A stretch of DNA of 64,000 nt, taken from assembly GCA_004297825.1 (NCBI GenBank), contig SCSX01000053.1, forward strand, positions 1 to 64,000, in the 5' to 3' direction. The notes under the pieces were generated by a model. It saw only the letters and a list, made by a program, of their open reading frames with translations, did no database searches and had not been told where the DNA came from. Both the position numbers and the translations under genes were made by a program. This document shows positions 50,148-59,247 of the stretch, piece by piece (positions within the stretch are counted from its first letter, which is position 1; every line of letters begins with the position of its first letter). The stretch is from Spirochaetota bacterium (lineage in GTDB: Bacteria > Spirochaetota > UBA4802 > UBA5368).

Positions 50148-53100
50148 GATCTCTCTCCTATCTCGATCCCGGCCATTGCCTCGGGCAGGGTAAACCTGAA
50201 ACACGCGCCCTCGCCCGGCCCCGCGGATTCCACCACGATCCTGCCGTCCAGCGTCTCCACTATTTTTTTAACCAGGGCGAGGCCCAGCCCCGTACCCTCC
50301 GTCTTAGGATCGAGCTTTTCGAACAGCCCGAAAATCTTTTCATGAAAACGCGGATCTATGCCGGTACCGTTATCCCGCACGAAAAAGACCGCGTCCCTGC
50401 CGTCGCCCTCCACCCCTATCTCGATGCGCGGATCCTCGCGGTCACCCAGGAACTTGACCGCGTTTTCCACCAGGTTCTGCCAGATCTCCACCAGGCGGGC
50501 CCGGTCCCCGAAAAATACCGCCGGCGAATCCTCCACCTGTATTTCCACGCCTCGTTTTGTAACCTGCCCCGCCACCAGGCCAAGGGCCTCGGAAACGGTC
50601 TCCCTGAAGGAAACCCGCACGGGCGGATTGCCGACCCTGCCCACCCGCGACATTTCCAGTATCTCCCCGAGCAGGCGGCCCATCCGTTCGGCGGCGTTGT
50701 TCATATACAAGATGTCTTTCTCTATTTTTTCGGAATCGGACCGGTACAGGTCCTTTTTCAGGTATTCCAGGAACGTCTTGATGGTAACCAGCGGGCTTTT
50801 CAGATCATGGGAGATGGAGTAGGTAAACCGTTCCAACTCCGCATTTTTTTCGTAAAGATCCCTTTCCGTCCTGCGCAGGTCGGTTACGTCGAGTATTGTA
50901 CCGAACACGTTTACAGGCCTGCCCTGTTCGCTGCGCAGCGCCTCCCCGCCGCCGCTCAGGTAGCGCACGCTTCCGTCGCTCCTTAGCCCGCGCAATTCGA
51001 ATTCGCAGGTGCCCTCCATGCACGCCCCGCCTATAGCTCCCTCGAAGAGCGCGATGTCGTCCGGATGGATGAGAACCCCGAGCGACTCGCGGCGCGGAAT
51101 GAAATCCGCCCTGTTGACCCCGAATATCCGGTACATCTCGTCCGACCATGAGTACTCGTTGGTTTCCAGGTCCAGGCTCCAGTGCCCCAGGTGCGCGATC
51201 GATTCCGCATGCCGCAGGCGGCTTTCGCTTTCCCGCAACGCCTGTTCAGCGCGCCTGCGTTCCGTGATGTCGCGTGAAACGGTGACCGCCCCCAGGATCG
51301 TACCCTCGCTATCGCGCATCGGCGACGACGAAGACAGGAGCGTGCGCGGCAATCCCGCGGGATCGATAAATTCGGAGATTCCGTTCGTGACGGTCTCTCC
51401 CTTGAGCGCGCGGAACGTCGCGCCCAGTTCCGCCCCTGCTCCGGTTCCCGCCGCATCCGGGGTGTGTTCCAGCTTTTTTCCGAGCGGATCGAAACCAAGC
51501 ATCGCGCGGGCGGCGGCGTTGGACCGGATCACGGTCGCATCGGGACCGTACACCAGGATCGCATCGGTCTGGGCGGAGAATACCGTCTCGAGCTCCGCGG
51601 ATTGCTTGCGCGCCTGCAATTCCCTCGCGCGCAATTCCTCCTCGTTGTTCAATCGGACCATTGCGGTGGCGACCTGGTCGGTGACCGCTTTCATAAGCGA
51701 AAGGTCGTCATCGCTGAATGTATCGCGGGTCCTGGAACCGAACGAAAGCGTACCGATCACCTTGCCCTCTTCTCCCATGAGCGGGTGACACGCGTATGCC
51801 CTTACCCCGTACGATTTCACCAGCTCGGTCCTTGGGTCCGTAGTGCACTGTATCTGCTCGGCGACGATACGACTTCCATCCCGCGCCACGCAGCCGCATA
51901 CGGCGACTCCGTAATCCAACCACCGGATACGCCGCACCTCCTCTTCGGGAATGCCGGCACACGCGTTCAGGTAAAGCTTGCCCGTTTCAAATACCGACAG
52001 GAAGTTGAAAAATACCTGGCAGTCCAGCATTCTCATTATCCTGGTGCAGAGCCTCTCGACCAGCTTCTGCGGTTCCGGATTCCTCAGGAGCTCGGCCGCG
52101 GTCATGGCCAGTGTCTCGAACCGCGCCGTGCTCTGGCGCAGGCGTTCCTGCGCCTCGATGTACGCGGTAATATCCATGAGGCTGACGGCGCATCCGTCTA
52201 TTCGAAGCTGCGAATCCAGGATGGGCGCCGCGCTATTCTGTATGTACGCTTTCGAACCGTCGAAACGCTCTATCCGCATCGCCTGTCCTATTACGGTCTC
52301 GCCGTTTTTTACCGCGCGTGCCGACGCCCATTCATCGGCGAGTACCTTTTCGCCTGAATCCAGCCACCACGCCTTGTGGAAATCATAATCGTTTATTCCC
52401 GTCGTGCGCGGTATCGTGGATCCCCATATTTTTTCGAATTCGAGGTTGGATTGAATGTTCTCGCCTTTCTCATCGAGTATTGCGACGCCCACCGACAACG
52501 CCTCCATGACCGCCTCGAGCCGATTCTTCTCCCTGAGTGCCTCGACGCGCGACGCCGAAAGGGCGTCCTGCGCCTTCTTTATGCCCTCGATACTCACGGC
52601 GACCCCAAACCAGCGCATGATTTTTCCCGACGCGTCACGAATGGGATTGCCCCGCACCTTGAACCATTCATACGTTCCGTCGAAATGTCTCACCCGGTAT
52701 TCAAGATCATACGGTGCTTTCTCTTCCACGGCGGCACGCCAGGCCGCGAATGCCCTGGGCCTGTCGCCCGGATGGAGCAGCTTGTTCCACCCGTTCCCCA
52801 GGTGCTCGATCATAGGCACGCCGGTAAAATCAACCCATTGCTGGCTCTGGAAATCGCAGTAACCGTCCGGCCTGGTCGTGAACACCATGCCGGGGATGGA
52901 TTCGAGCGTCTCGTGGTAGAAGTACTCGCTGTCGCGAAGCGCCTGCTCTGCCTTTTTGCGTTCGGTGATATCCTGCACCGTACCGCGCAGCCCGATCACG
53001 GCGCCCGCTGCGTCGCAAATCCTTTCACTTCGCGTAGTGACCCATATAGGGGCGCCATTGCGGAACGCCTGAACGTCCAGTTCATACCCGATTCCCGTTT

Positions 53101-54928
53101 GCACCGTCTGTTCAACGGCACTGTTCACCTTTTCCCATTCTTCTTCTGGGTAACAGAGGCCCTTTTGATCCTTGAAATCCGGCATTTTCTGCGTCGCCGG
53201 ATCGAAACCGTAAATGCGGAGGAGTTCATCGGATCCCACCGTGACGTCGGTCGCCGCGTCCCAGTACCAGCTCCCGAGGTGGGCGATGCGCTGCGCTTCC
53301 ATTAAATCCGCCTCTTTCCGGCGTATCTCCCCCTCGATCCGCAGGCGCTCCGATATGTCCACCGCGAATCCGATTATTCCGGCGACCTCCCCCTTCTCGT
53401 CGAAAAAGGGGACCTTGTGCGTCTGGACCCACCGGGTTCCCTGGATCGTTTCCATCGGCTCCAGGATACCCGTTTTCGGTCTTTTCGATTCGGCTACTTC
53501 CAGGTCGTCCCGCCGGAAGGCTTCGGCCTGTTCCGCGGGGTAGAGTTCGGATAGCGAGCGCCCTTCAAGCTCGCTCTTCTCGCGCCCCATGATTTTCTCG
53601 AACTCCTTGTTGATACGGATAAACCTGTTATTCAAATCCTTGTAATAGACAATCGCCGGAACGGAATCCAGGATAAGCTGCAGTTCACGGGCATTCTGCT
53701 TTATTAATTGTTCGGCTGCGACACTCCCGGTGATATCGAGTACCTGCGACAACACCGATTTCATCCGTCCCTGCGTGTCTTTCAGGATCGAATTGTACCA
53801 GGTGCAATGAATAATGTTTCCTGATTTTGTGTAATTGCGGTTGGTGGAAACGACATGGGGCATCCCGCCGCCCGCAAGCCTGGCCATGACATTCTCGACG
53901 ATTGGAATATCTTCTTCGTAGACCATATTAAGGCCGGCCAGGGGTTTCCCGACGGTTTCCGCCGCACTCCACCCGAACATTCGTTCCGCCTCTCCCGCCC
54001 AGCGCGTTACAACGAATTCGGTGTTCCATTCGACGACCGCCATGGGAGAATTTTCCGTGTGAAACCTGAGGCGCTCCTCGCTTTCACGAACGGCATTTTC
54101 CGCGCGCTTACGGTCGGTAATATCTTCTATGACGGCGTTTATGCCCGTGACCCTGCCCGCATTATCGAACAGGGGCAGGTAGCTCACCGTGAAGTATCCC
54201 CGCATCCCTGGAGCAGACTCCGCGGTCAGCTCCTGATCCAGGATGCCCTGACCGGTCTTAAGCACGTTAAGGAGCATGGGCTCGACCAGATCGGCGATTT
54301 CCGGTATGAGATCGCGCATGCGTACACCCAGGTGCTCCTCCACGGTATGCCCGTTCATCTGCGCCAGCCGCTCGTTTATCTTCACATAGCGCAAATCGAC
54401 ATCGAGGACACAAAGGCCCACGGGGGTGGTCCGATACAGCTGTTCGATCTCGTCCAGGCGCCTCCGGGCGAAATCCTTGCTCCCCCGCAGCGCGTCCTCG
54501 GCTAATATACGTTCCCTTATTTCCGCCCTGAGCTGTTCATTCGCCGCATTGAACTCCCGTGTCCTCTCCTTGACCAGGATTTCAAGCTTTCCTCGGATTC
54601 CCCGGTATCGGCCCATAAAGAGGGTGATAAGAACGCCCATCAAAATGAAAAATCCCAGGCCGATGGCCTCGATTATATTTCCCGGACTCAACCGGCCTAT
54701 CGGCGCGAGAAGCCACAGGTCCGCGATCAGTGCGAAGGCGATAGTCGCGATGAATCCCGGGCCATAACCGGCCAGGAGGGCGGTAAATATAATCGCGGGA
54801 TAAAAGGTTACATAGGTAGGCAATCCGGGCCCGAATTGATCCGTAATGAGCAGGCGCAAAAATACGCCCGCGGCGACGGCCGCTATCGCGATAAAATATC
54901 GGGACACCAAACTGCTTCCAATTACCAT
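50144..54928 (-). CDS. Giant membrane sensor kinase with eight PAS domains and a GAF domain
   Basis: 1594 aa, start ATG 54928 (GGAG 6 nt upstream). The N-terminal ~110 residues are four hydrophobic helices like KdpD DUF4118 (FYPAIIFTALLAGYGPGFIA). A coiled coil follows, then about six successive PAS domains (160-920, several ending in DITDRKRAE/DITERKKAE), a GAF domain (about 930-1090), two more PAS domains (1100-1345), HisKA with SISHDLKSPLV (about 1370) and HATPase (NAVKFLGD, DNGTGIDP, GTGLGLALVKK). It integrates several signals and probably passes phosphate to the coupled single receiver and the REC-PAS-kinase. PAS ligands cannot be read from sequence. Confidence 0.93.
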   Translation of the reverse strand: MVIGSSLVSRYFIAIAAVAAGVFLRLLITDQFGPGLPTYVTFYPAIIFTALLAGYGPGFIATIAFALIADLWLLAPIGRLSPGNIIEAIGLGFFILMGVLITLFMGRYRGIRGKLEILVKERTREFNAANEQLRAEIRERILAEDALRGSKDFARRRLDEIEQLYRTTPVGLCVLDVDLRYVKINERLAQMNGHTVEEHLGVRMRDLIPEIADLVEPMLLNVLKTGQGILDQELTAESAPGMRGYFTVSYLPLFDNAGRVTGINAVIEDITDRKRAENAVRESEERLRFHTENSPMAVVEWNTEFVVTRWAGEAERMFGWSAAETVGKPLAGLNMVYEEDIPIVENVMARLAGGGMPHVVSTNRNYTKSGNIIHCTWYNSILKDTQGRMKSVLSQVLDITGSVAAEQLIKQNARELQLILDSVPAIVYYKDLNNRFIRINKEFEKIMGREKSELEGRSLSELYPAEQAEAFRRDDLEVAESKRPKTGILEPMETIQGTRWVQTHKVPFFDEKGEVAGIIGFAVDISERLRIEGEIRRKEADLMEAQRIAHLGSWYWDAATDVTVGSDELLRIYGFDPATQKMPDFKDQKGLCYPEEEWEKVNSAVEQTVQTGIGYELDVQAFRNGAPIWVTTRSERICDAAGAVIGLRGTVQDITERKKAEQALRDSEYFYHETLESIPGMVFTTRPDGYCDFQSQQWVDFTGVPMIEHLGNGWNKLLHPGDRPRAFAAWRAAVEEKAPYDLEYRVRHFDGTYEWFKVRGNPIRDASGKIMRWFGVAVSIEGIKKAQDALSASRVEALREKNRLEAVMEALSVGVAILDEKGENIQSNLEFEKIWGSTIPRTTGINDYDFHKAWWLDSGEKVLADEWASARAVKNGETVIGQAMRIERFDGSKAYIQNSAAPILDSQLRIDGCAVSLMDITAYIEAQERLRQSTARFETLAMTAAELLRNPEPQKLVERLCTRIMRMLDCQVFFNFLSVFETGKLYLNACAGIPEEEVRRIRWLDYGVAVCGCVARDGSRIVAEQIQCTTDPRTELVKSYGVRAYACHPLMGEEGKVIGTLSFGSRTRDTFSDDDLSLMKAVTDQVATAMVRLNNEEELRARELQARKQSAELETVFSAQTDAILVYGPDATVIRSNAAARAMLGFDPLGKKLEHTPDAAGTGAGAELGATFRALKGETVTNGISEFIDPAGLPRTLLSSSSPMRDSEGTILGAVTVSRDITERRRAEQALRESESRLRHAESIAHLGHWSLDLETNEYSWSDEMYRIFGVNRADFIPRRESLGVLIHPDDIALFEGAIGGACMEGTCEFELRGLRSDGSVRYLSGGGEALRSEQGRPVNVFGTILDVTDLRRTERDLYEKNAELERFTYSISHDLKSPLVTIKTFLEYLKKDLYRSDSEKIEKDILYMNNAAERMGRLLGEILEMSRVGRVGNPPVRVSFRETVSEALGLVAGQVTKRGVEIQVEDSPAVFFGDRARLVEIWQNLVENAVKFLGDREDPRIEIGVEGDGRDAVFFVRDNGTGIDPRFHEKIFGLFEKLDPKTEGTGLGLALVKKIVETLDGRIVVESAGPGEGACFRFTLPEAMAGIEIGERS

Positions 54929-55573
54929 CGTCAACTCCAGACGGGAATAACCGGGCCCCGAAAAGCCTGTCCCGGTAACTCCGGCTCGCCGCGAATGCGA
55001 GTACGAATAATCGCGTTCCAGCGGTCATGAATTCCGGCAAAGAACCCTGAATACCGCGAATTCACCCCTATATGATTTTAGCCACGCATCCGGTAAATAA
55101 GTTATTGAAATTCTAAATAGTGAGTTCCTTCCGCCGCAATCCCCGTCTTTCAACGAGAAGGAATCGACAGGAGATTCAACTTCATACGTTTAAATTAACA
55201 ATTGGGAACCATTACGTCAAGCCTATCGCCGGTTATTGTGGCGCGCGTTCGACTACTGCCGTTGATTCGCTGATTCCGAAGCCGGGGAGGAGAAATCCCT
55301 TCACGGGGGATTATTCATGGGTAAAAACCGGAGAAATGGCATGGGGATCGATACGCCCCCCGCCCGGGCTCCCGGACTCACCGCGGCCTGTATGCAAAAA
55401 TCGACTTGTTGCATAACTCACTTTCTCACGGGGTATAAGGGGCGAAGCCCCTTAAGAGCCCCCCGCAGTGGTTCCCCGCGGGCGCGAGACGGCAGTCTCG
55501 CGCCAAGTCAAATAATTTTCTTGTAATATGTAATACAACATGTTACTGTTTTCGAAAAAGGAGGAATTGTCTA
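54929..55573. other. Long intergenic region before the CoA-transferase gene
   Basis: 645 bp. No convincing gene: small open frames have no ribosome-binding site or family look. It holds the dispersed repeat copy B (55403-55494) with an extra hairpin, an AT-rich promoter-like tract (about 55505-55550) and AAAGGAGGAATT before the next gene. The first ~400 bp show nothing I can name. Confidence 0.5.
55403..55494 (-). repeat. Dispersed ~92-bp palindromic intergenic repeat, copy B
   Basis: Reverse-strand counterpart of 11379-11471, sharing both ends (GACTTGTTGCAT and GCGCGAGACGGCA). It overlaps a perfect hairpin 55481-55504 (GGCGCGAGAC / GTCTCGCGCC, 4-nt loop) and contains AAGGGG-CGAAG-CCCCTT at 55438-55454. 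Confidence 0.85.
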
Positions 55574-57229
55574 ATGAAGCAGTGCGAATCCGTCAGGGAT
55601 GCCGTTCAGCAGGCCATTGCAAAGCTTGGGAAGAAGGTGTTCGTCCTGTCGCCTATTGCGATCGGGGCGGGCAACGAGTATCTGAACGAGTTGGGCGAAT
55701 GCGCCAGGCGCGGCGAGGTCGACCTTACCGTATTCTCGGGACTTACCCTTGAAAAGCCCATGCTGCCGGGAGGAGTGAGGGCAAAGGTGCTCAATCCCAT
55801 ATTCGAGAGAATTTACAAGGACTACACGACGTTCAGGTTTATCGACGAATGCCGTGAGGCGTCGTCCCAGGGGAAGCCCCTTCCCGATTACCTCACCTTC
55901 ACCAGCCTTTATCATTTTCCCGGGTACCTCCTCCGTATTCCGCAGCAGCAGCATGTGTTCACCGCCGTGAACTTTCGTGATACGAACGAGCGCTTCCGCC
56001 AGAAGAGCTGCAACTGCATAGTAATGAAGGTATCGTGCCGCGACGGGAAGTACAACTGCGGCACTAATTCCGACGTGATGATACATGCGATGCGCGACGT
56101 GAAAAAAAACAACGGCGTGGTCATGCTGCTCGATAACAAGAACGTTCCGTACGTATATGGGAGCGCCGACATACCGGACGAACTCATCGATTTCGTCGTG
56201 AAAAGCGACGAGCCCCTCTATGTAATGCCGCACCAGGCGCTTACCGTGGTCGAACACGCCATCGGCAACTACGTATCGGAGATAATCCCGGACGGCGCGA
56301 CCCTCCAGATAGGAATCGGGCAAATGGCCGATGCGATCGGTTTCTGGATGGCGAAAAAAGGCCGCACCGGCATCAACGGCTGGTCCGAGCTGCTTTCACC
56401 GTCCTTCCTGTACATGATCAAGAAGGGCGTAATAAATCGAAAGGATGAACACAACGTGCTCCTTACGGGCGCGTTCATTGTCGGGAACGAGGAGCTCTAC
56501 AAGTTCGCGAGCGAGAACCCCGATGTGCGCATGACCTCGGTGCACGAAACCAACAACAAGGAATTCATCCAGCGGATACCCAATTTCCATGCGGTGAACA
56601 GCACCCTCCAGGCCGACCTCTTCAGCCAGGCTGCCTCGGAAGGCTTTTTCAAGAAAGACCAGTACGTCCAGTACACCGGGATCGGGGGGCAGTTCGAGTT
56701 CCAGGAATCCGCGATGAAAAGCGAGGGCGGCAAGTCGATACTGTGCCTGCGCGCGGTGAACCGCACTGAAAGCGGAAAGCCCGTTGCGAGCAGCATAGTG
56801 CCCTTCCTCAAGAACGTCATTTCGGTTCCCCGCAACAAGATGGACTGCGTGGTCACCGAATACGGGTGGCGTCAGGTGCGCTTCGGCACCATTCACGAGC
56901 GCGCGTCCGCGATGATCGAGCTCGCGGATTCGGCGTACCAGAAGGATCTCCTCAAGGCGGCGCGTAAGATGAACCTTGTGGACGCCTCGTACGCGATACC
57001 GAAGGAGTGCAGGAACAACACGTGGGCGTCGCTTGTCGCGAAATTCGGCGCCATCGCGAAAGAGGTTCCTTACCCGCTCGGCCTGGGCATAGACCTTGCA
57101 AAGTACTCCACGGACGGGGAAAAAGCGATGCTTGCCGCCGTGCGCGAGGGCGCGGGACTGCTCAAAAAGATAAAGTTATTGAGAAACCTGAACCGCGAGC
57201 GCAAGGAGATGGCGAAAAACATCAATTAA
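55574..57229 (+). CDS. Acetyl-CoA hydrolase/transferase-family CoA-transferase (4-hydroxybutyrate CoA-transferase-like)
   Basis: 551 aa, somewhat longer than the usual ~430-aa Cat2/AbfT enzymes. The C-terminal two-thirds carry family motifs: GATLQIGIGQMADAIG (about 238-253), YTGIGGQFEFQESA (about 365-378), NKMDCVVTEYGWRQVRF and the hydrolase-like IHERASAMIELA. It would swap CoA between acetyl-CoA and a small acid such as 4-hydroxybutyrate, butyrate or propionate. AAAGGAGG ribosome-binding site. A terminator follows. Proximity to an aminotransferase-permease operon makes a gamma-aminobutyrate/4-hydroxybutyrate route conceivable but unproven. Confidence 0.85.
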   Translation: MKQCESVRDAVQQAIAKLGKKVFVLSPIAIGAGNEYLNELGECARRGEVDLTVFSGLTLEKPMLPGGVRAKVLNPIFERIYKDYTTFRFIDECREASSQGKPLPDYLTFTSLYHFPGYLLRIPQQQHVFTAVNFRDTNERFRQKSCNCIVMKVSCRDGKYNCGTNSDVMIHAMRDVKKNNGVVMLLDNKNVPYVYGSADIPDELIDFVVKSDEPLYVMPHQALTVVEHAIGNYVSEIIPDGATLQIGIGQMADAIGFWMAKKGRTGINGWSELLSPSFLYMIKKGVINRKDEHNVLLTGAFIVGNEELYKFASENPDVRMTSVHETNNKEFIQRIPNFHAVNSTLQADLFSQAASEGFFKKDQYVQYTGIGGQFEFQESAMKSEGGKSILCLRAVNRTESGKPVASSIVPFLKNVISVPRNKMDCVVTEYGWRQVRFGTIHERASAMIELADSAYQKDLLKAARKMNLVDASYAIPKECRNNTWASLVAKFGAIAKEVPYPLGLGIDLAKYSTDGEKAMLAAVREGAGLLKKIKLLRNLNRERKEMAKNIN

Positions 57230-57259
57230 ACCCCAGTCATGTTTTTTTGTGCGATTTAC

Positions 57260-57287
57260 GGCCGGGCTGAGATGCCCGGCCTTTTTC
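57260..57287 (+). terminator. Terminator of the CoA-transferase gene
   Basis: 8-bp perfect GC stem GGCCGGGC / GCCCGGCC, 6-nt loop, followed by TTTTT, 30 bp after the stop codon. Confidence 0.88.
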
Positions 57288-57430
57288 ATTCGTTTCAGGC
57301 TGCAATTATTATCGATAGTGAGCACCGGCTATGTGCGATCGCGCGCACATCCCGATTGAAATGCGTACCCCGTATCCTTGTCATTACAACCGGTGGCCCG
57401 GCGGGGAGCTTCGACTCCATGAAAATTCCG

Positions 57431-57459
57431 TTGACACTAATTTATTATTGTTATATACT
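57431..57459 (+). promoter_or_regulatory. Near-consensus sigma-70 promoter of the aminotransferase operon
   Basis: TTGACA (57431-57436), 17-bp AT-rich spacer, TATACT (57454-57459). This is the best promoter match in the window. It implies a ~150-nt untranslated leader before the start at 57620. Confidence 0.8.
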
Positions 57460-57619
57460 ATGTTTGATAAAAAAACCGTTTCAAGGCCTGGCATAAAGGC
57501 ACCGTGGAGAAGGTAGATGCGTGCAGCATGCCGTACTTTCCCGCGCATCCCGGTAGTAGGTTTTCGTTCCACAATTTAACAATTTTACGGTCTTCGGAAT
57601 GCGGGTCAAAGGAGACGCC

Positions 57620-58864
57620 ATGGAACTGAAACCTTCCGACAAGAAGAAAGACCTTCTCGACCGTTATGCGCATCGCTTCGGGGCCATGCGCGTGAGAACG
57701 ATGGGTCACCTGGGACTTGATGTTTTCGAGACAACGCGCGAGGGCTGCGTGTCGGTAGATATCGACGGCAGGACGATTCTCGACGCGCTGGCGCTGCAGG
57801 GTGTCTTCAACCTGGGACGGCGCCACCCCGCAATCGTGGAAGCGATGCGGAAAGGACTGGAACGCCTTGACCTGGGAAACAATTTCCTGATGTCCGAGGA
57901 ACAGCTCATGCTCGCCGACAAGCTCGCCGCGACCACCCCGGGCAACGTCAACTGCGCCTTTTTCAGTTCCACGGGATCCGAAGCCGTCGACCTGGCCATA
58001 AAGATCGCGCGTGGATACACGGGACGATCGGGAATCATCTCGGCCGACGAGTGTTACCACGGCATCACGGGCTTCGCGCTCTCCACGAACAGCAATCCGG
58101 ATTACATCGAACCCTTTGGTCCCCTCATGCCGGGATTCAGCCACGTGCCCTTTGGCGACATCGACGCCCTCAGGAAGGAGATTTCCGATGACACTGCCGC
58201 GGTCATTTTCGAGCCGATGATAGCCGAGGCCGGCCTCCTCATTCCGCCCGCCGATTTTTTCGGAAAGGTGCGCGAACTATGCGATGAGCACGACACGCTT
58301 CTCATCATCGACGAGGTCGTCACCGGTCTCGGCAGGACCGGGAAGTTCTGGGCCATCGAGCATTCCGCCGGCGTCGTGCCGGATATCATTATTTCCGCAA
58401 AGGGACTTACCGCGGGGATGTACCCCATGGCCGCGACCATGTTCACCGAGGATGTCGCCGATTTCTTTCTCACCTACCCGTATTGCCATTATTCCAGCAC
58501 CGGGGGGTCCGATCTGGGCTGTGTGGTCGCTTCCGCGATGATCGACATCGTCAACAGGCCCGAATTTCTCCGCGAGATCAACGAAAAGGGGGAACGGCTT
58601 GCGCGCGGGTACAGACACCTGCTGGAAATCCATCCTTCTATCCTGGAAAGCTACGGGCAGATCGGCATGCACACGGTGTTGCGCCTCGCGGATCCCGCAG
58701 GCGGTTTCCGCATGAACCGCTACCTTGCTGAGGAAGGAATCTTTGCGCTTCTATCGACGAATAATACCGCCGCCATAAGAATCCAGCCGCCTTTTATAAT
58801 TTCCGACGGGGAAATTGACCAGGTAATTGACGCGCTCGACGCCTCGTTAAAAAAAATGACGTAA
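57620..58864 (+). CDS. Class III PLP-dependent aminotransferase
   Basis: 414 aa from 57620 (AAAGGAGA 4 nt upstream). FFSSTGSEAVDLAIKIARGYTGR (short core STGSEAVDLAIK, about 115-126) contacts the cofactor phosphate. The HG of CYHGITG lies near 146. The Asp that binds the pyridine nitrogen is in LIIDEVVTGLGRTG (about 225-238), and the Schiff-base lysine is in IISAKGLTAGMYP (about 260). Members act on omega-amino groups (GABA, beta-alanine, ornithine, diamines) or glutamate semialdehyde. It is the first gene of an operon with an SCP2 protein and an amino-acid permease, which suggests uptake and deamination of an amino compound. Confidence 0.9.
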   Translation: MELKPSDKKKDLLDRYAHRFGAMRVRTMGHLGLDVFETTREGCVSVDIDGRTILDALALQGVFNLGRRHPAIVEAMRKGLERLDLGNNFLMSEEQLMLADKLAATTPGNVNCAFFSSTGSEAVDLAIKIARGYTGRSGIISADECYHGITGFALSTNSNPDYIEPFGPLMPGFSHVPFGDIDALRKEISDDTAAVIFEPMIAEAGLLIPPADFFGKVRELCDEHDTLLIIDEVVTGLGRTGKFWAIEHSAGVVPDIIISAKGLTAGMYPMAATMFTEDVADFFLTYPYCHYSSTGGSDLGCVVASAMIDIVNRPEFLREINEKGERLARGYRHLLEIHPSILESYGQIGMHTVLRLADPAGGFRMNRYLAEEGIFALLSTNNTAAIRIQPPFIISDGEIDQVIDALDASLKKMT

Positions 58865-58881
58865 GAATAATGGAGACGCAT

Positions 58882-59244
58882 ATGTCCGACATCAACGAAT
58901 GCCTGAAAGCCGCGAATGACTTCAAGGACAAGATGAACGACAACCTAAAGGTCCGCAAGCTGCTGAAACGCTGGAACCCGCTTATCCATTTCGACACCAG
59001 GGATTCCGACATCAAGCTCAGCTTCGGGATGAGCGGGGGAATGGCGGTTTCGGTCGAATCGGGCCATGTCGGCAATGCCGAACTCACGGTGACGTTCCCG
59101 ACCGCGAAGGATCTCGTCGACATGTTTTACGGAAAGCTCGATCCCACGCCCATGTACCTGAGCGGCGACATCCTGGTCAAGGGACACCAGGCGGACGTGA
59201 TCAAGCTCGATGCGATCACGATGATAATCTGGCCGGAGAAATAA
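58882..59244 (+). CDS. SCP2 sterol-carrier-like domain protein
   Basis: 120 aa from the ATG at 58882 (GGAGACGC upstream). The fold is suggested by alternating strands (IKLSFGMSGGMAVSVESG, NAELTVTFPTAKDLVDMFYG) and the closing MYLSGDILVKGHQADVIKL, the typical SCP2 G-D-hydrophobic-loop. SCP2 domains bind lipids or acyl-CoAs in a tunnel. It lies 17 bp after the aminotransferase and 3 bp before the permease, so it is embedded in an amino-acid operon, where a lipid-binding protein is unexpected. Role unknown. Confidence 0.8.
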   Translation: MSDINECLKAANDFKDKMNDNLKVRKLLKRWNPLIHFDTRDSDIKLSFGMSGGMAVSVESGHVGNAELTVTFPTAKDLVDMFYGKLDPTPMYLSGDILVKGHQADVIKLDAITMIIWPEK

Positions 59245-59247
59245 ACC

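Larger units (their letters stand above)
57230..57619. other. Intergenic region with terminator, promoter and ~150-nt leader
   Basis: 390 bp. Besides the terminator and promoter listed separately, the leader from about 57466 to 57619 has no reading frame of note. It might carry a cis-acting RNA element, but I recognise no known riboswitch core in it. Confidence 0.45.

Noticed and set aside
54582-55040. 152-codon open frame overlapping the start of the giant kinase
   Set aside because: Out of frame with the membrane domain of the kinase and dominated by Arg/Gly/Pro, a shadow of the coding frame.
55120-55416. 98-codon open frame in the gap before the CoA-transferase gene
   Set aside because: No ribosome-binding site, no family resemblance, and it runs into the dispersed repeat.
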